Assembly: GCA_026168455.1 (NCBI GenBank) | Contig: CM047428.1 | Span: 17,326,759-17,390,758, forward strand | Direction: 5' to 3' | Length of the DNA stretch: 64,000 nt | From: Theocolax elegans | Taxonomy: Eukaryota; Arthropoda; Insecta; Hymenoptera; Cerocephalidae | Shown: piece after piece, positions 26,701-38,340 of the stretch | How the letters are laid out: each line of letters starts with the position of its first letter | Position numbering within the stretch: position 1 is the stretch's first letter | The notes under the pieces: generated by a model | Told to the model about the DNA's origin: nothing | Database searches by the model: none | What the model saw: the letters and a program-made list of their open reading frames with translations, nothing else | Program-made: the position numbers and the translations under genes

Positions 26701-29700
26701 CAGTACCTGGAAAACAGGTCAATTGCTTTGTTTAGTAATCGTTGCGGGGGTTGATGATTGACCACCAGTGAATTAAAATATGCACCCGATATTACTAAAA
26801 TTGACAGCTTTTCTCGCAAGCATTTGAATTTTTAAAGTGATTTTAATTTTCTTGGTTAATTAAGTATTTCAATATACTGTTGTTATATACACGCAGTTAT
26901 AATTTTTATACATAAGAAATAAATATGAAATGTACGTTGCACGATTGTTTCTTCACTTTCGATATTGCGTTACCGTCTTATTCACGTTCGGTATAATATT
27001 CCGTTGAATTATTTGTTTTTTACGATTTATTTTATTATACTGCACGATATCATTTCGATATTGTACGCGTTTCGTACGGAATATTTTTATGATTATTGAA
27101 TGTATGTACCTCCAACTATTCACCACCAATTCTCTCACGTTTAAAAATAGAAACAAAGTGTATTTAACAAGCACATATATTTTTACAGCCAAGTGAAGAT
27201 TTCGAATAAGAAGTATGTATATAAAAGCATTCGAAGAAGTGAAAAAGATATTTAGATTTATAAGAATTAGGTATGCGCAACCTTGTACATATACTTATAG
27301 CGCTGCAGTCGCATTAATTGGACCGAAAGCAATTAGCATTAAAAAAAAAAGAAAGAAATTTGCAAAGGTTTAGGGTCGAAAGTTGTCGATCAATAGGAGA
27401 AAAGTAAAAATATATAAGGTCGTATACAGGAACCCTCTCAATAATAAAGGTGAAACAGAACGAAATCTCGGGTACAGATCTTTATCCCTCAAGACGATTT
27501 ACATCGCGAGTATCCATTGTTGCGCGACTTGCTCGGTAGCTAGATTGAAAAGCAGCCGGCGACGGGTCTCTCCGAGTGTAGCTGCAGCTCACCGTGCGCG
27601 CATATTTCACGGCTATATAACCGTGGTGGCGCGAGAAAGGGAAGAGAGGAGCGGAGAGGAGAGGAGAAGAGAAGAAGAGAGGAACGCACGTGCAGCGCAT
27701 GCATGTATAGGGCTCGTACTCTGATCGTCGTCGTCGACGTCTCGCACCCTCAGAGCGACTATAGCAACGCAGCGTTCGTCCGGAGACAGCTGTGGGACAG
27801 CTGGCAGCGCGTGCCGTGAACCTATGGGGTCTCGCTCGGCAGCCCCGTCCGGTGGGCCTTGGCTTGCCTTTCCTATATATCTTTTCCCTTGGAACCTCTC
27901 CTCATCGTTCTACATACACACGGGCTATTTTACCAAGAGCTACCTCGTTTTCATATGCGCGGACTCCTGTCCTGGAATTTCACATACACCCATCAGCTCT
28001 TCAATTTCGTTGGGTGTAGAACATTCCTATGTGATCATCACGAATTAAATTTCATTTTCTTATACGAAATAATCCTACACAATTTTTGTTGTAGATACTT
28101 GTTGATATAACTTGCATTTTTTACACTATAATCACTCATTAATTTCATTTTATTTTGTTTTCAATTTTTTTACATGTTGAAATAAACATCATCCTGTTGA
28201 TATTGATTTTATTATGTATACTGTTCAAAGCACATACGTACCTCGAAGAATCGATACTATTTACACAGAAAAAACTGCTGCCAATTATTGGCACGTAGCT
28301 TTCTCATAATTAATTTATCGTTCCTACATGTATTATAGATATATATATGTAAAATATTATACTTGCATATGAAAAATATTAATTAATCTTAACAACGTAT
28401 TATATCCGGCGTTTTTAAAATTGTTTATTATGAAAAAATTAATTAATAATTGAACGTATCATTATTTGAATAACACAATTTTAAGAAATTAAAAAATATA
28501 ATAAAATATAAAAGTTTTAATAAACCTAGAGATGCTATTACTGCACAGCATGATTTACCAAAAAATAATAATTTTTCTAAAAAATAGTATTTTAATTATT
28601 CAAATATATTTCTATAATACAAAGATAAATCAGAGTGATATTATTGTCAATATTAATAAAAATTTTAATACACTATGCTTGACGTGGAATATATATGGTA
28701 TGCGTACAACGTACAACCCTAAACGATTCTCCGTCAAAGCAAGGAGGGTTATATATATCTTTAGACATTGCATGCGCAGATTTAGATGTATTATCTTATA
28801 TAAATCACTGGTGTACATCGTATTTTTTCTTCAGCTTTATTAACCCTTCAAGCCCTATTTTGTCACTCGTTCTTATAACATTGTTCCGATCGCGTATTTT
28901 AGTTTTCTCTCATTACGATCTAGATACATGTACAATTTTTTTACCTTCCTGCAAATACAATAAAAACCGAATAGAGTGACCAAAACAAAGTTGAAATAGT
29001 CCATTTTTGACCAACAATATACCCTTGATAAACACGATGTCAATTAATAATAATAGAAAAATAGCTCATTGATAAAGAACGTAAAGTACTTCATCACTTT
29101 AAGTACGTATACTTTCGAGTGGTATAAGACCGATTGACACAGCTAACAGTCCCTTTCCCGTATGTGCACCGTCAAAAGCAGCAAAACAGCTTTGTATCGT
29201 ATATACGTATACCAGCAGCTATAATTACGTGTATAAGCAACATACCAATTCTAGCTCAACCAGGTATACTTGGTGTATATGTGTACCTGTTGAACAATGC
29301 GACCGAGTTTCATGACGTTTTTGTAACCGACCGTAGAAATTATTCATTTTTTTTCTCAAACGAAATATATAGTTACAATGAGAGATTTCAAGGTTAATTG
29401 ACAATATATATATGGCATTATTTAACAGTATTTATATTATTAAAGGAAATTAATTCATTGGAATTGATCACACTAGCTAAATAATTATTTCGTTGTTCGA
29501 TTTTAGTATAATAAATTTTATTTTTTTATGAACGGTTTTAAATCGATTTTTTTTCAAGTATACTTTACTTATTACTAAAAATATTTATTCTAATTGTTTA
29601 CTTAATTCATGATCACTTAATAATAGTTAGTATCGTATATTGTGAATTTTTATATTATGATGTTTTTAAATTTATGGAATCGATTTAAACCAACGACGAT

Positions 29701-29956
29701 ATGACCAGGAATCATGAATTTTTTTTGTAACGATGGGTTATTATTTTTTATTGCGCAAAAATTTAAAGATACTTTTGGTAGTATAATCGAATGGGCATTA
29801 TTTCGAAAGTAATTCTCAAGTTATGACAATTTTTAATTGTAAAATAATTACAATAATAATTGGTTCAAAATTTAATAACATGAATTTATTGATTTGTTAG
29901 TCAAACTTCAAACTAATACTACTGCGAAGAGAAGTCGCGCGAAACGCGAGACTTAC
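23771..29956. other. AT-rich intergenic DNA with one large GC-rich island
   Basis: No exon could be supported. The island at about 27500-27990 contains a symmetric TATA-like motif (GGCTATATAACC, 27611-27622), a GA-rich run after it (27635-27685, possible GAGA-factor sites) and a GTCGTCGTCGACG run near 27726-27738. It looks like a promoter or enhancer, orientation unknown. Alternating purine-pyrimidine runs occur near 23830-23843 and 24962-24978. Confidence 0.4.
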
Positions 29957-30305
29957 CTGATGCGACATCGTGACTCTCGGGCGATATATCGGTACGGTGT
30001 CGCGATGGCTGCGGTTTCCCATCCGGTTTGGTCTACATATACGCGAACCGAACAGGAAATAATCCTGAAGCATCCTAGAGGATACGGGGCTATTGGATTT
30101 CGGGTATAACGCGACGGGACGGGGGAAGTGAAAGGTGGAAGGAAGCAGGAGGGAGAGTTATATATACGAGAGAAACGCGCGACAACGGCAAAGATGCTAC
30201 GAGGGTGAGGAGGAGGGGGGCTGAACGAAGGAGGAAAGAAAGAAAAAATAATGGAAGAACCTACCGAGGAACCGGAAATCTTAGGACATTCAACCCAGAC
30301 ACCCG
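29957..30305. promoter_or_regulatory. candidate bidirectional promoter with a small first exon on each strand
   Basis: A GC-rich segment in AT-rich surroundings. Minus strand: TATATATAA at 30158-30166, then about 190 bases of leader, then an ATG at 29968 coding Met-Ser-His-Gln followed directly by a consensus donor CAG|GTAAGT (last exon base 29957, phase 0). Plus strand: a purine-rich leader, then ATG at 30251 coding MEEPTEEPEILGHSTQTP and a donor CCCG|GTAAAT (last exon base 30305, phase 1). The partner exons have not been identified on either strand. Confidence 0.4.
30251..30305 (+). other. candidate first coding exon, unidentified gene
   Basis: Eighteen codons and one base, acidic and proline-containing, ending at a GTAAAT donor in phase 1. 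A pyrimidine-rich acceptor (TTTTTATGTGCACAG) ends at 30706. Joining to it keeps the frame for 18 more codons before a stop, giving a possible 36-residue peptide. A longer gene with distant exons is equally possible. No family recognised. Confidence 0.3.
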
Positions 30306-31370
30306 GTAAATATATTTAGATTTAAAAGGACCCGCGTATACGCTTCGCTATATATCTAATCTGATTTTCAAGATTGCCACAGACAAGGGGAACGTTTCGC
30401 CGTGATAAATTTTTTAACGTTACTCTGTTTTTCTTGCCACGGGGAAATGCGGTATTCGATATATTTTCAAGATGGATTAATTTTATCATTTCTTTTTGTT
30501 CGACCATTTATTTTGGCTTCGTTGCGTAAATCAACCATTATTTTCACGCATTGTTTGGATATAGTCGAGCCGTTGATTTATACATTATTACGAAATTCAG
30601 AAGGTAATTTTAAAAGAAACAAAGATCATTTTTTAACGTAATGATTTTGTTTAGGTTACTTAAATTTATTTGACATAATTATTATTTTTTATTTTTATGT
30701 GCACAGAGGTTACAATGTATATACTCAAACGAAAGAACGTGAAAAACTATATAATAGAATGATAGTGAGCGAGTGCAAAATGTGACCAATTAAATTTCTT
30801 ATCAAACAGGTCGACCGGCCATCGTTAAGTTACAATATAAACAATTCTAAAAATAAATCTTAAAACTTTATAAAAATGCAGTCATTAAGTAAGGAAAGTA
30901 ATTGTACAAATGAAAATATATAGATTGAAAATGAATAAACGTCACCAAAAAAAAATAAATTAATCAAAAGATGTCTATTATACAAAAATGCCAGGAATAA
31001 TATAGAATGACTACTTTCCGAAGCAGTATAAAATATAAAGATAGTAATACAATGTTTAATTAACCAAACTTTTCAGAAGCAGTCTAAGAAAAAGCCATCG
31101 AATACTCCTACGTACACAATTCTTTTTCACTTTCCCCGCGGAGAGTCGAAAAAAAGCAACTTGGAACACCTCGCATATATAACCCAGTAGCAGTTGCGAT
31201 TCGTTGAAAATATATATGTACGGGGTCTCTCGCACGCGCGTGCGACTGACGAAGGGAGTTTTACCAACGTAATATACCTCCACATGAAAGATGGGTCCCT
31301 TTGAAGTGTAGGTAAAGTACCGCTCGAAAGTGGGCATTCCGTTCGACGTTCGCACAATACTATAAGCTGT

Positions 31371-31400
31371 CTTTCTCTCTCTCTCTCTCTCTTTCTCTCC
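31371..31400. repeat. (CT)n microsatellite
   Basis: Imperfect CT dinucleotide run, about 15 units, interrupted by TT. It creates the Arg/Glu-rich and Ser/Leu-rich spurious open frames around it. Confidence 0.9.
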
Positions 31401-31528
31401 GCGCGCGTATATATCTCGAAATAGAACCGAGCGACTTGGGTGCCGATCTTCTCCAAAAATAAAACCGCGCCTTTTTTCTCTTACTCCCAGTACTATATAT
31501 TCTACGTACGCGTATACCACCAAGACAA

Positions 31529-31538
<10 letters not shown>

Positions 31539-31566
<28 letters not shown>
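31539..31566. repeat. (CT)n microsatellite
   Basis: Uninterrupted CT dinucleotide run of about 14 units followed by a degenerate CTTT continuation. Confidence 0.92.
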
Positions 31567-31574
<8 letters not shown>

Positions 31575-31603
31575 TTTCTCCCTTATTTATTTCTGCACCT
31601 CTA

Positions 31604-31605
<2 letters not shown>

Positions 31606-31634
<29 letters not shown>
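31606..31634. repeat. (TA)n microsatellite
   Basis: Uninterrupted TA run of about 14 units, 40 bases after the CT repeat. Confidence 0.92.
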
Positions 31635-31640
<6 letters not shown>

Positions 31641-32184
31641 CATCATCGCCAGAGTGGAAAAAAGAGGCACTTACAAGAGCTGTCTTCGTATCGAGCTTTA
31701 TCTCCGTTTCTTTCACAACTTGCCTTTCGTATATATATAGGTATATGTAGTTATATATGTATATACATGTACGGTATATATACGTGGTGTAATTGACGAT
31801 CGAGTCGTGTGTTTGTTTGCCTTTTTACACGCGATACAACTGTACAATCAGCAATTCGACCAATTGTTCAAATAGGCGAGGTACAAGACATTCGGTAGTA
31901 CGACTTAAATCCAAAATTGTACGACGAATTACTTGGCTTTTTACAATTTTGTTCCTATATCATCACGAAACGTGTGCGTGTGTGTGTGTCGATTGTCCTA
32001 GATTTAAAACCGATGTGACCATTTTAATTTACTATTTTTTTTTCTTATGTATACCGTACGTACCGTTATATCACATTGAAAATCTTTCATTTTTATGGAA
32101 TTTCACGGGAAAAGTAAAAAATTTTAATGATATTTGTATAAAATTATTTTTATTCATTTACAATTACATATAATAATACACATA

Positions 32185-32190
32185 TTTATT
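32185..32190 (-). terminator. poly(A) signal AATAAA of the His8 secreted-protein gene
   Basis: TTTATT on the plus strand, about 160 bases past the stop codon of the minus-strand gene ending at 32351. Position and sequence fit a cleavage signal; AT-richness makes chance copies common. Confidence 0.4.
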
Positions 32191-32350
32191 ATACGTAAGG
32201 CTATAAAAAAAATAATGCTCATTGAATTTTAAATAAATATACATAAAAGGTATAGAAAAATTATTTTTATAAAAAAAATATGTTTTATATTAATAACACG
32301 TAAGTTACATAAATATATATTATTAATTGTATAATAATTACCCGAAATAA

Positions 32351-33964
32351 TTAGTGATGATAGGGAAAACTTGGTTTGAACCCGTTCAAATTATTCAAAT
32401 CGTTTGTTGCAAATTCGTTATTCGAGTACTCGTGAATCGGCGGTAATTGCTCGTATTGCCGATAATAATCTAAATTCAATTGCGATAATGGATCGTAATT
32501 GTAATAGCTAACCGAAGGCTGTTCGTAAATTCGATTGACGTCGTTCGAATTTTGAAAATCACTGGTTGATATTGGGGTTGTGAAAACTACGTGCGAAACG
32601 TTTTGTGGAAAACCATCGTAATAGTATCCATTATGAAAATTTGGATAAAATGTGTTATTTTGTTGGGGTGTTGAACTAGTTTGATTGGTTGTAGTACTAC
32701 TTATACTCGCAGTAGTAGTACTTGTAGTTGTAATTGTAGCGCTAGTATTTATCTCACCGGAATTCGATTCTGAACTTTGATTCTGCGTGATTTCCGACGA
32801 GTCGAGAGTCGTTACGATATTACCTGATGTTAAATTTTGGGTTTGGGTTGTGGGTCTTCCATTTGACGTCGTTCTCGTCGATGCCATTGTTGCGGTTATC
32901 GTCGAGATCGACGGCGTTGAAGTACTCGTTGTTCTATGATGATGATGATGATGATGATGTAACAGCTGACGGCTTTCATCGTTTACATTTTTGTCTACAT
33001 TTCTGTCTTCGACTAATTTGATCGTCGTTTCTTCGGCTATCAAATCGATATTTTTGTCCACGTGATTATACGAGGATGTGACGTTCTTTATTTTCGTAAG
33101 TAGCTCGGCAGTTACTGCATCGATAACGCCTTTCCGCTGCAATACAAATTTTATTTCATTAACATTTGGATTAAATAATTTATTTTTACAAAACTCCTTT
33201 ATTCTTCAAATTTTAGTGAATTAGCTTATTTGGAATTAAATACTAATGGATTGAAAAAATAAAATAAATAAAGAATTTGGTTGAACCTTCTCATCAGCAA
33301 ATCTCTTCAATTCAGTCGTTAGCTCCACTTTACTAGTTGACATTTTACGATCCTGGTTATTATCGAGCACCACGAATATATCACCATTATTTTGATTTTT
33401 ATCAGTCGCAGCAGTTTGAGTAGGCACGTTATCAGGAGTAGTCGTACCGTAAGTACCACTGAACCAATTGAAAGGATTAAAAACTGTAGCCAAGTAACCC
33501 AATGGATTTTGGACAAACGATAAAGTGGAAATCGGTTCGTAAACAGCAGCAATATATGGACCCCACTGAGTGACCGGATAATTGTAACTAGCGGTGAATT
33601 GCGCTGGTGCACGTTCGAAAAGTAGATCCTCTCGTTTGATCGGAAGTGCATTTGGTTGCGGTAATCCAACACCTGCCACAACTGACAATTTACCCAAAAA
33701 TCGTCCATTTCGATCGGTCGATTTTTTCAACGAATGGATAGAATTTAACCTATTATTAGATATCTTGCGAGTTGAATTGACTATTACCTTTTGAATTGGT
33801 ACGCTGCTGACTGAGTTAGCTTTTTTAAAAAAAATGTTTTTTTCTGTTAAATATCGTATATAAACGTTCATTTTGCAAGGACTAACTTTTTTAAGCTACT
33901 TACTTAATACGTGCAGTGTTACAAGAGAGAATATGAAAAAACTGGTGAACGATTTGGACGACAT
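32351..33964 (-). CDS. secreted Ser/Thr/Asn-rich protein with a His8 run, family unknown (456 aa)
   Basis: Seen: three exons on minus, 33964-33904, 33810-33287 and 33136-32351, with phases 1 and 0 that join exactly. The first exon is only 61 bases and gives a textbook signal peptide: Met-Ser-Ser-Lys, then the hydrophobic run FFIFSLVTLHVLI, with cleavage likely near residues 22-25. Its donor is GTAAGTAG; the next acceptor is CTAACTCAG. Exon 2 codes for a basic segment, then an aromatic/proline segment (YNYPVTQWGPYIAAVY, GYLATVFNPFNWFSG). Exon 3 has a charged helical start, eight histidines (residues 255-262), a long Ser/Thr-rich stretch suited to O-glycosylation, and a Tyr/Asn-rich tail with YYNYDPLSQLNLDYY. 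The donor after exon 2 (AAG|GTTCAA) is weak. No domain is recognised. Composition suggests an extracellular, cuticle- or secretion-related product; that is inference. Confidence 0.82.
32936..32959. repeat. (ATG)n trinucleotide repeat coding the His8 run
   Basis: Eight perfect CAT codons on minus inside the secreted-protein exon 3. A pure codon run suggests length variation between individuals. Confidence 0.9.
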
Positions 33965-35594
33965 TATTACTCTCTCACGTGTAGTCAGAAACTAGAGAAA
34001 ACGCGGAACACTTTGAAAAATAATGAAGCATGCGGGCTACGTCTACCCTCATCGTTGACACAAAAAATGGTTTGTAGAAAGTGTAAGCAGTTGATAAAAT
34101 ATTCATTATATTTCGAGAGATAATTTATTAAAATTTTCTTTCTATGACTAGTATCTTCCTGCGCGTTACACTTTCTAAGTATTTCATAGTCGTTGTTATT
34201 AGTGTTATTATCCTACGAAACTGTGATAAATAAAATTAAGATCATTTCTAGTTAATTAAACTACTTTTGTCATTTTTGACTTTAAAATTTATCTCAAGAA
34301 GCATTGAAGAAAAGACAAATTTTAAAATGTTATTAATGAAAAGTCAACTTTAATCTTTAATTAATTATAATTAATAAAACCTGATAATAATTTGAAACAG
34401 TATGAGAAGATGCGATGCGACTTTGTTTATGTAAAAGTTTTACCTCTGTACAAAATTTGAGACTAAAATTCAGTCGGGTTTTTGATCAACATTTAATAAA
34501 CAATATTTTTTGGTAAGGAATTTCTTGTAAACGCAATTGTATTTTAGTCTAAAAAATTTACACAGACAGAGCATGTATTATCATATTTTATTAACTATAA
34601 TGAATTCTTTGTTTAACTTAATTAACTATTTTATGAGTGACCCAAATACAGAAACACCATAGGCAACTGAATCAAACTACCAGAGATTTCAGATGTATTT
34701 TTCAATTTTTGTTCTTAAAAATATATATATCATAAATGTCTCGTTTTTCCGTGCAAATTTTTCCGTCTTTGACTTATATGGGCTTGCAAATAGGTATAAT
34801 ATTGTATTATTAAATAATCTTGTGTTTCTGTATTTGAATTTTTCATAAAATATTAGATATTTCGTTAGAAATTTATTAACATATTATTTTGCTGCTGTGC
34901 GTAACAATCAAGTGTACCACCTCATTAACTTATAGTTAATAACATGTAATGGCATAATGACGATTTGAAGAATAAAATATTCTCATTAAATCTTTTTTAA
35001 AATTATTGTTTTTTATTTGTACTAATTTATTTTTTATACATTTTATTATTTAATAGATTTTATATTAAAAATCGAATTATTCGTTTGAAAAAAATGCAAA
35101 TCTTATTACTTATAACTTATCCATTATCTTATATATAAGTTTAATTATATAAATTATCTTGAATAACGATTTTTATTAGTTATAAGATATTAACTTAACT
35201 ATATTTATAATATTTAACTTCTTAATTAAACTTTCGTACGTTGAATTTTATTTCATACTCCTATAAAATTCAAATAGCGCGGGTAAAATAGTCCATTGTA
35301 GCAGACGAAAATGTGGTATATCTATTTAAATGTTTAATTTGCAAATTATTATTAAAATTTACGAATAAGGTATGTATTTGTAAAGTATAGCAATTATTAT
35401 TAATATTATTGTTTTTTATTTTAAAATTATCTTATAAAATATAACAATGAGTAGAGTTTATGAGGTTTTTACCATGGTGGCGTTGCAGTCGTCTCAAGAT
35501 TGCAAGTGTGTATATATATATATGGTTTATACAAAGTAACAAATCATAAAGGTTGCTATATTTTTAATTTTTGTTTATACATTGGAAGCTTGAA
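33965..35594. other. intergenic region between two divergent genes
   Basis: Contains the leader and promoter of the minus-strand secreted-protein gene (starting just above 33964) and that of Gemin7. The bulk (34150-35450) is very AT-rich with nothing recognisable. A GC-richer bit at 35472-35512 with an ATG in good context is probably Gemin7 leader. Confidence 0.5.
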
Positions 35595-36096
35595 ATGTCA
35601 AATTCAAGTACCTCAAATGGCGAGGCAATCGAAACAAAGGAAGTACAGAGTGGATCGTACGAACAAGCTTCCGTAAATGATTTTGCAACACCGGAAAAAC
35701 AAGAAGCCCGTGCATTTCTTCGAGAACGTTTTTTACGTGTTATTACCGGCATCCATGGTAATGATATTTTCGTTACTACTAATTTTAGTAATAAAAATAA
35801 CAAGAAATTGAGATTTTTGTTTTTAAATAGTGAAAAAGACATGTTATTTTAATAAGCGTTTATTTATTGTATTTAACAAAATAACCTACAATTGACAGAT
35901 CAATAATATTTATCCGTTTATAGGTAAACCAGCAAAGTTTCATTTGTATGAGAATACAAGTGTCACAGCTGACTTTCGAGGCTCTGATAACAATTTTTCA
36001 GAGTTGTACATAGGAAACCTGACAACTCCGTTGGGTACAATACCAGAGGCCAAATTAAGAACCAATGACGTTATTGTTTTAGAAATGGAAATATAA
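35595..36096 (+). CDS. Gemin7, SMN-complex subunit (gem-associated protein 7)
   Basis: Two exons, 35595-35757 (phase 1 out, CATG|GTAATG) and 35924-36096 (acceptor TCCGTTTATAG), coding 111 residues ending in MEI-stop. The N-terminal 35 residues are polar and disordered. The conserved part starts at about residue 38 with QEARAFLRERFLR, then the Sm-like fold: KFHLYENTSVTADF, then ELYIGNLTTPLGTIPEAKLR and a closing DVIVLEM. These blocks match the Gemin7 family, whose core is the Arg-Glu-Arg-Phe/Tyr-Leu-Arg helix and the Leu-x-Thr-Pro-(Leu/Ile)-Gly motif. Known role: Gemin7 pairs with Gemin6 as an Sm-like dimer in the SMN complex that loads Sm proteins on spliceosomal snRNAs in the cytoplasm. Length is close to the family norm. 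An upstream in-frame TTG extension exists, but the ATG at 35595 is the first methionine. The gene is convergent with MED30, stops 110 bases apart. Confidence 0.94.
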
Positions 36097-36149
36097 ATTA
36101 TTTTACACATTTAAATAACATAATTTTTGTATGCGCTTTGTGTAAAAAT

Positions 36150-36155
36150 TTTATT
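36150..36155 (-). terminator. poly(A) signal AATAAA of MED30
   Basis: AATAAA on minus, about 50 bases beyond the MED30 stop. It lies inside the presumed Gemin7 3' UTR, so the two 3' UTRs overlap if both mRNAs extend normally. Confidence 0.5.
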
Positions 36156-36206
36156 ATATAACATATTTATAACTAACTTAAAAAGTATTATTTACATTTG
36201 GTCTAC

Positions 36207-37740
36207 TTATGAACGACGCATGCTCATCATTGTGTTTATTTCAGAGATGATGCGTCTTAGGTGATCAATGATTTCTTTGAGGTGCCTATTTTTCAGTACA
36301 AGTTGCTGAAAGTTAATATAGAAACATTAATTTGTTTATACAAATGTATAGAAGCAATATCAAAGATAATAACATTTTTTTTATATTTATGTAAAAAGTT
36401 CCATGCATTTTAAATAAGATTGTTTTTTAACTTGTGTTGTATTAATTATAAGAGAATAATTTTGTAAGTAACCAGCTATGTTATAATAGTTGAATAAATT
36501 TTTATTACATTTACCTCCATTGCTTCTTTGTGTTCCTCGCAAGCAAGTCTATAAGCTTCCGAAGCCTTTTTCTCATCAGACTTCATGTCCCATTCTTCTT
36601 TAATAGGAATTAAACTTTCGATGTGAGTATACTCCATGCCTTGAAGCTGACAATTTTCATTACATTTTTCATAAATAACCCTTAATCGTTTGAAAAGCAT
36701 TGTTGTTGCTTTTAGCTGATCTTGAACTTTTATTTTCTTATCATTTGATAAATTTTGTCCTTGAGATGTACCTGCACAATAATAAAAAAAAATCTTTATT
36801 ACAAAATATATTTTATTTTTAATGAAATTATTATTCAATAAAAGTAATTTAATAAAGTAAAAAATTAATAACATTATATTTAATCTACTATAATCGTCAA
36901 ATTTATGTTACTATTATTTATCTAAATATTGTTGATGCTTATATTAATAAAAGAAATAGAACAAACCATTAGGAGGCTGAATGACTTTCAGCGTTTGGAA
37001 GAGTTCTTGCATACGAGATACAATTTCCTGTACAGTCTCCTGACCTAACTTACAAAGACTGGCAGTATTAAGATCTCTATTAGGCTGTCTTTGAACAGGC
37101 GGTTGTGCTTGAGGAACTGGTATTTGAGGGGTAGTGGGTGTACCACCCGCTTGATTATTCTGTTGTACCATAGCAGCTTGCTGTTGTTGTTGTAAATGCA
37201 TCTGTTGTTGATGTTGTAGCTGCTGCTGCATCGGTTGCTGTTGCGATACTATTTGTTGAGTGTTAAGCATTCCTAATGGATTTGGATTAACCCCTGTTCC
37301 GACACCACCACCAAATTGCTGTTGACTTACCATACCTACAAAACAATTAATATTTATAATTCACAATATGATCTTTGATTTTTACCATTGAAACGGTAAA
37401 ATATGAAATTAATTATTATTAAAATTGATTATTAAAATTGAATAATTAAGATAAAGATTTTATGAATAAATTACTTTATTTATATATTAATTGTTATATT
37501 TTAATGGTTTATTCATAGAAGAAAATATAAAGTATTTTACAATAGAAATATTTTAAAATAAAAATTATTTATCAAAATGATTGTATTTTTTATATTAATA
37601 ATAATTATGAATTGATTAAATGTACCTGGTTGAGGACCCATCAAACCAGAAACCATTTGACCACCACCAAATTGATTACGCATTGTATTCTGTTGGGCAT
37701 TTGGAAAGCCTGTAGGGAAAGGATGTTGTTGTCCTGCCAT
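36207..37740 (-). CDS. MED30, Mediator complex subunit 30
   Basis: Four exons on minus: 37740-37626, 37335-36967, 36771-36515 and 36305-36207. Their lengths (115, 369, 257, 99) sum to 279 codons plus stop. The N terminus starts MAGQQHPFPTGF and continues as a low-complexity Gln/Gly/Asn segment to about residue 115, longer than in vertebrates. The conserved core begins LNTASLCKLGQETVQEIV, followed by a helical region with RLRVIYEKCNENC (the hallmark CNENC) and a last exon coding a coiled coil, KNRHLKEIIDHLRRII, ending MMSMRRS. These are the diagnostic blocks of metazoan MED30. Known role: head-module-associated Mediator subunit linking activators to RNA polymerase II. The Gln-rich start is common in insect Mediator proteins. 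A 5' UTR intron is likely (acceptor at 37762, donor at 38025). Confidence 0.96.
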
Positions 37741-38340
37741 GTTTGTTTAAGTTTGGCTGTTCTAAATCAATAAATTTCAATACAAACATGAATTAATAAT
37801 TAACAGTGTACTGTGAATTATATATTAGCTAAATACTATAACTATTAAGAGTGAATAATCTATAAAATTTATATTCTTCTTTACTAAAATAGATTTTAAT
37901 GATTCGATTACCGCAACGACAGCGATTAACGGATTGTACTTATGGTACCTACTTAATATTATTGAAACAATGTTTGAACAGGTAGTATAACGATCGAAAT
38001 AAAAAAGTACACAATATTAACTTACTAGGCTTGGATTTTCCTATACTACAGGTCCAATTTTTATATAAAATGTTCTATATTGTAATAAGATTTACATTTT
38101 TAATTAAAATTTATCGTTTACATTAATTCTACAAACAACACTTTGATCCTTTGACAGTGAATGAATTTTGAGGTTATAAGACATGTAGCGGTGTTTTGGC
38201 ATCTATTGTAATATTGAATTTCTTTTTTTGCCACGTGATGGTACCAGTAACCGATATGTCTACAATCCTTTACGATATCTGCGGTCGGTAATGAAAATTG
38301 CATTTTACCATACAAGAAACGCGCGTGATTTAAAAATTAA
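37741..38340 (-). other. MED30 leader, 5' UTR intron and promoter region
   Basis: On minus, an acceptor TTGATTTAG places a leader exon start at 37761, and a donor CCTA|GTAAGTTA with last exon base 38026 marks the end of a non-coding first exon. Transcription probably starts between 38060 and 38340; there is a CACGTG E-box at 38232-38237. The 60-codon open frame across 38118-38303 falls in this leader and has no protein features. Confidence 0.45.

Larger units (their letters stand above)
30306..32350. other. intergenic DNA with simple repeats
   Basis: No gene supported. A GC-richer patch at 31100-31500 contains TC repeats and open frames that are shadows of them. The poly(A) signal of the next gene is at 32185-32190. 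Otherwise AT-rich. Confidence 0.5.

Noticed and set aside
29957..29968. Met-Ser-His-Gln exon as the start of twinfilin, whose N terminus begins the same way
   Set aside because: Four residues are not evidence, and no twinfilin-like exon is visible to the left on minus.
29957..29968. Met-Ser-His-Gln exon as an alternative N terminus of the RBM24-like protein
   Set aside because: Splicing to the acceptor at 16026 in phase 0 runs into a stop after four codons, and no in-phase acceptor precedes the RRM.
31056..31796. Several 110-155-codon frames on both strands
   Set aside because: They are driven by CT and TA microsatellites (Arg-Glu, Ser-Leu and Tyr-Ile runs).
33911..34123. Plus-strand frame with a CRKCKQLI motif, suggestive of an Rpr2/SNM1-type zinc ribbon
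   Set aside because: The second Cys pair is missing and the frame starts at a non-ATG codon. The complementary strand holds the signal-peptide exon of the secreted protein, which fits splice phase exactly; the motif is an antisense shadow.
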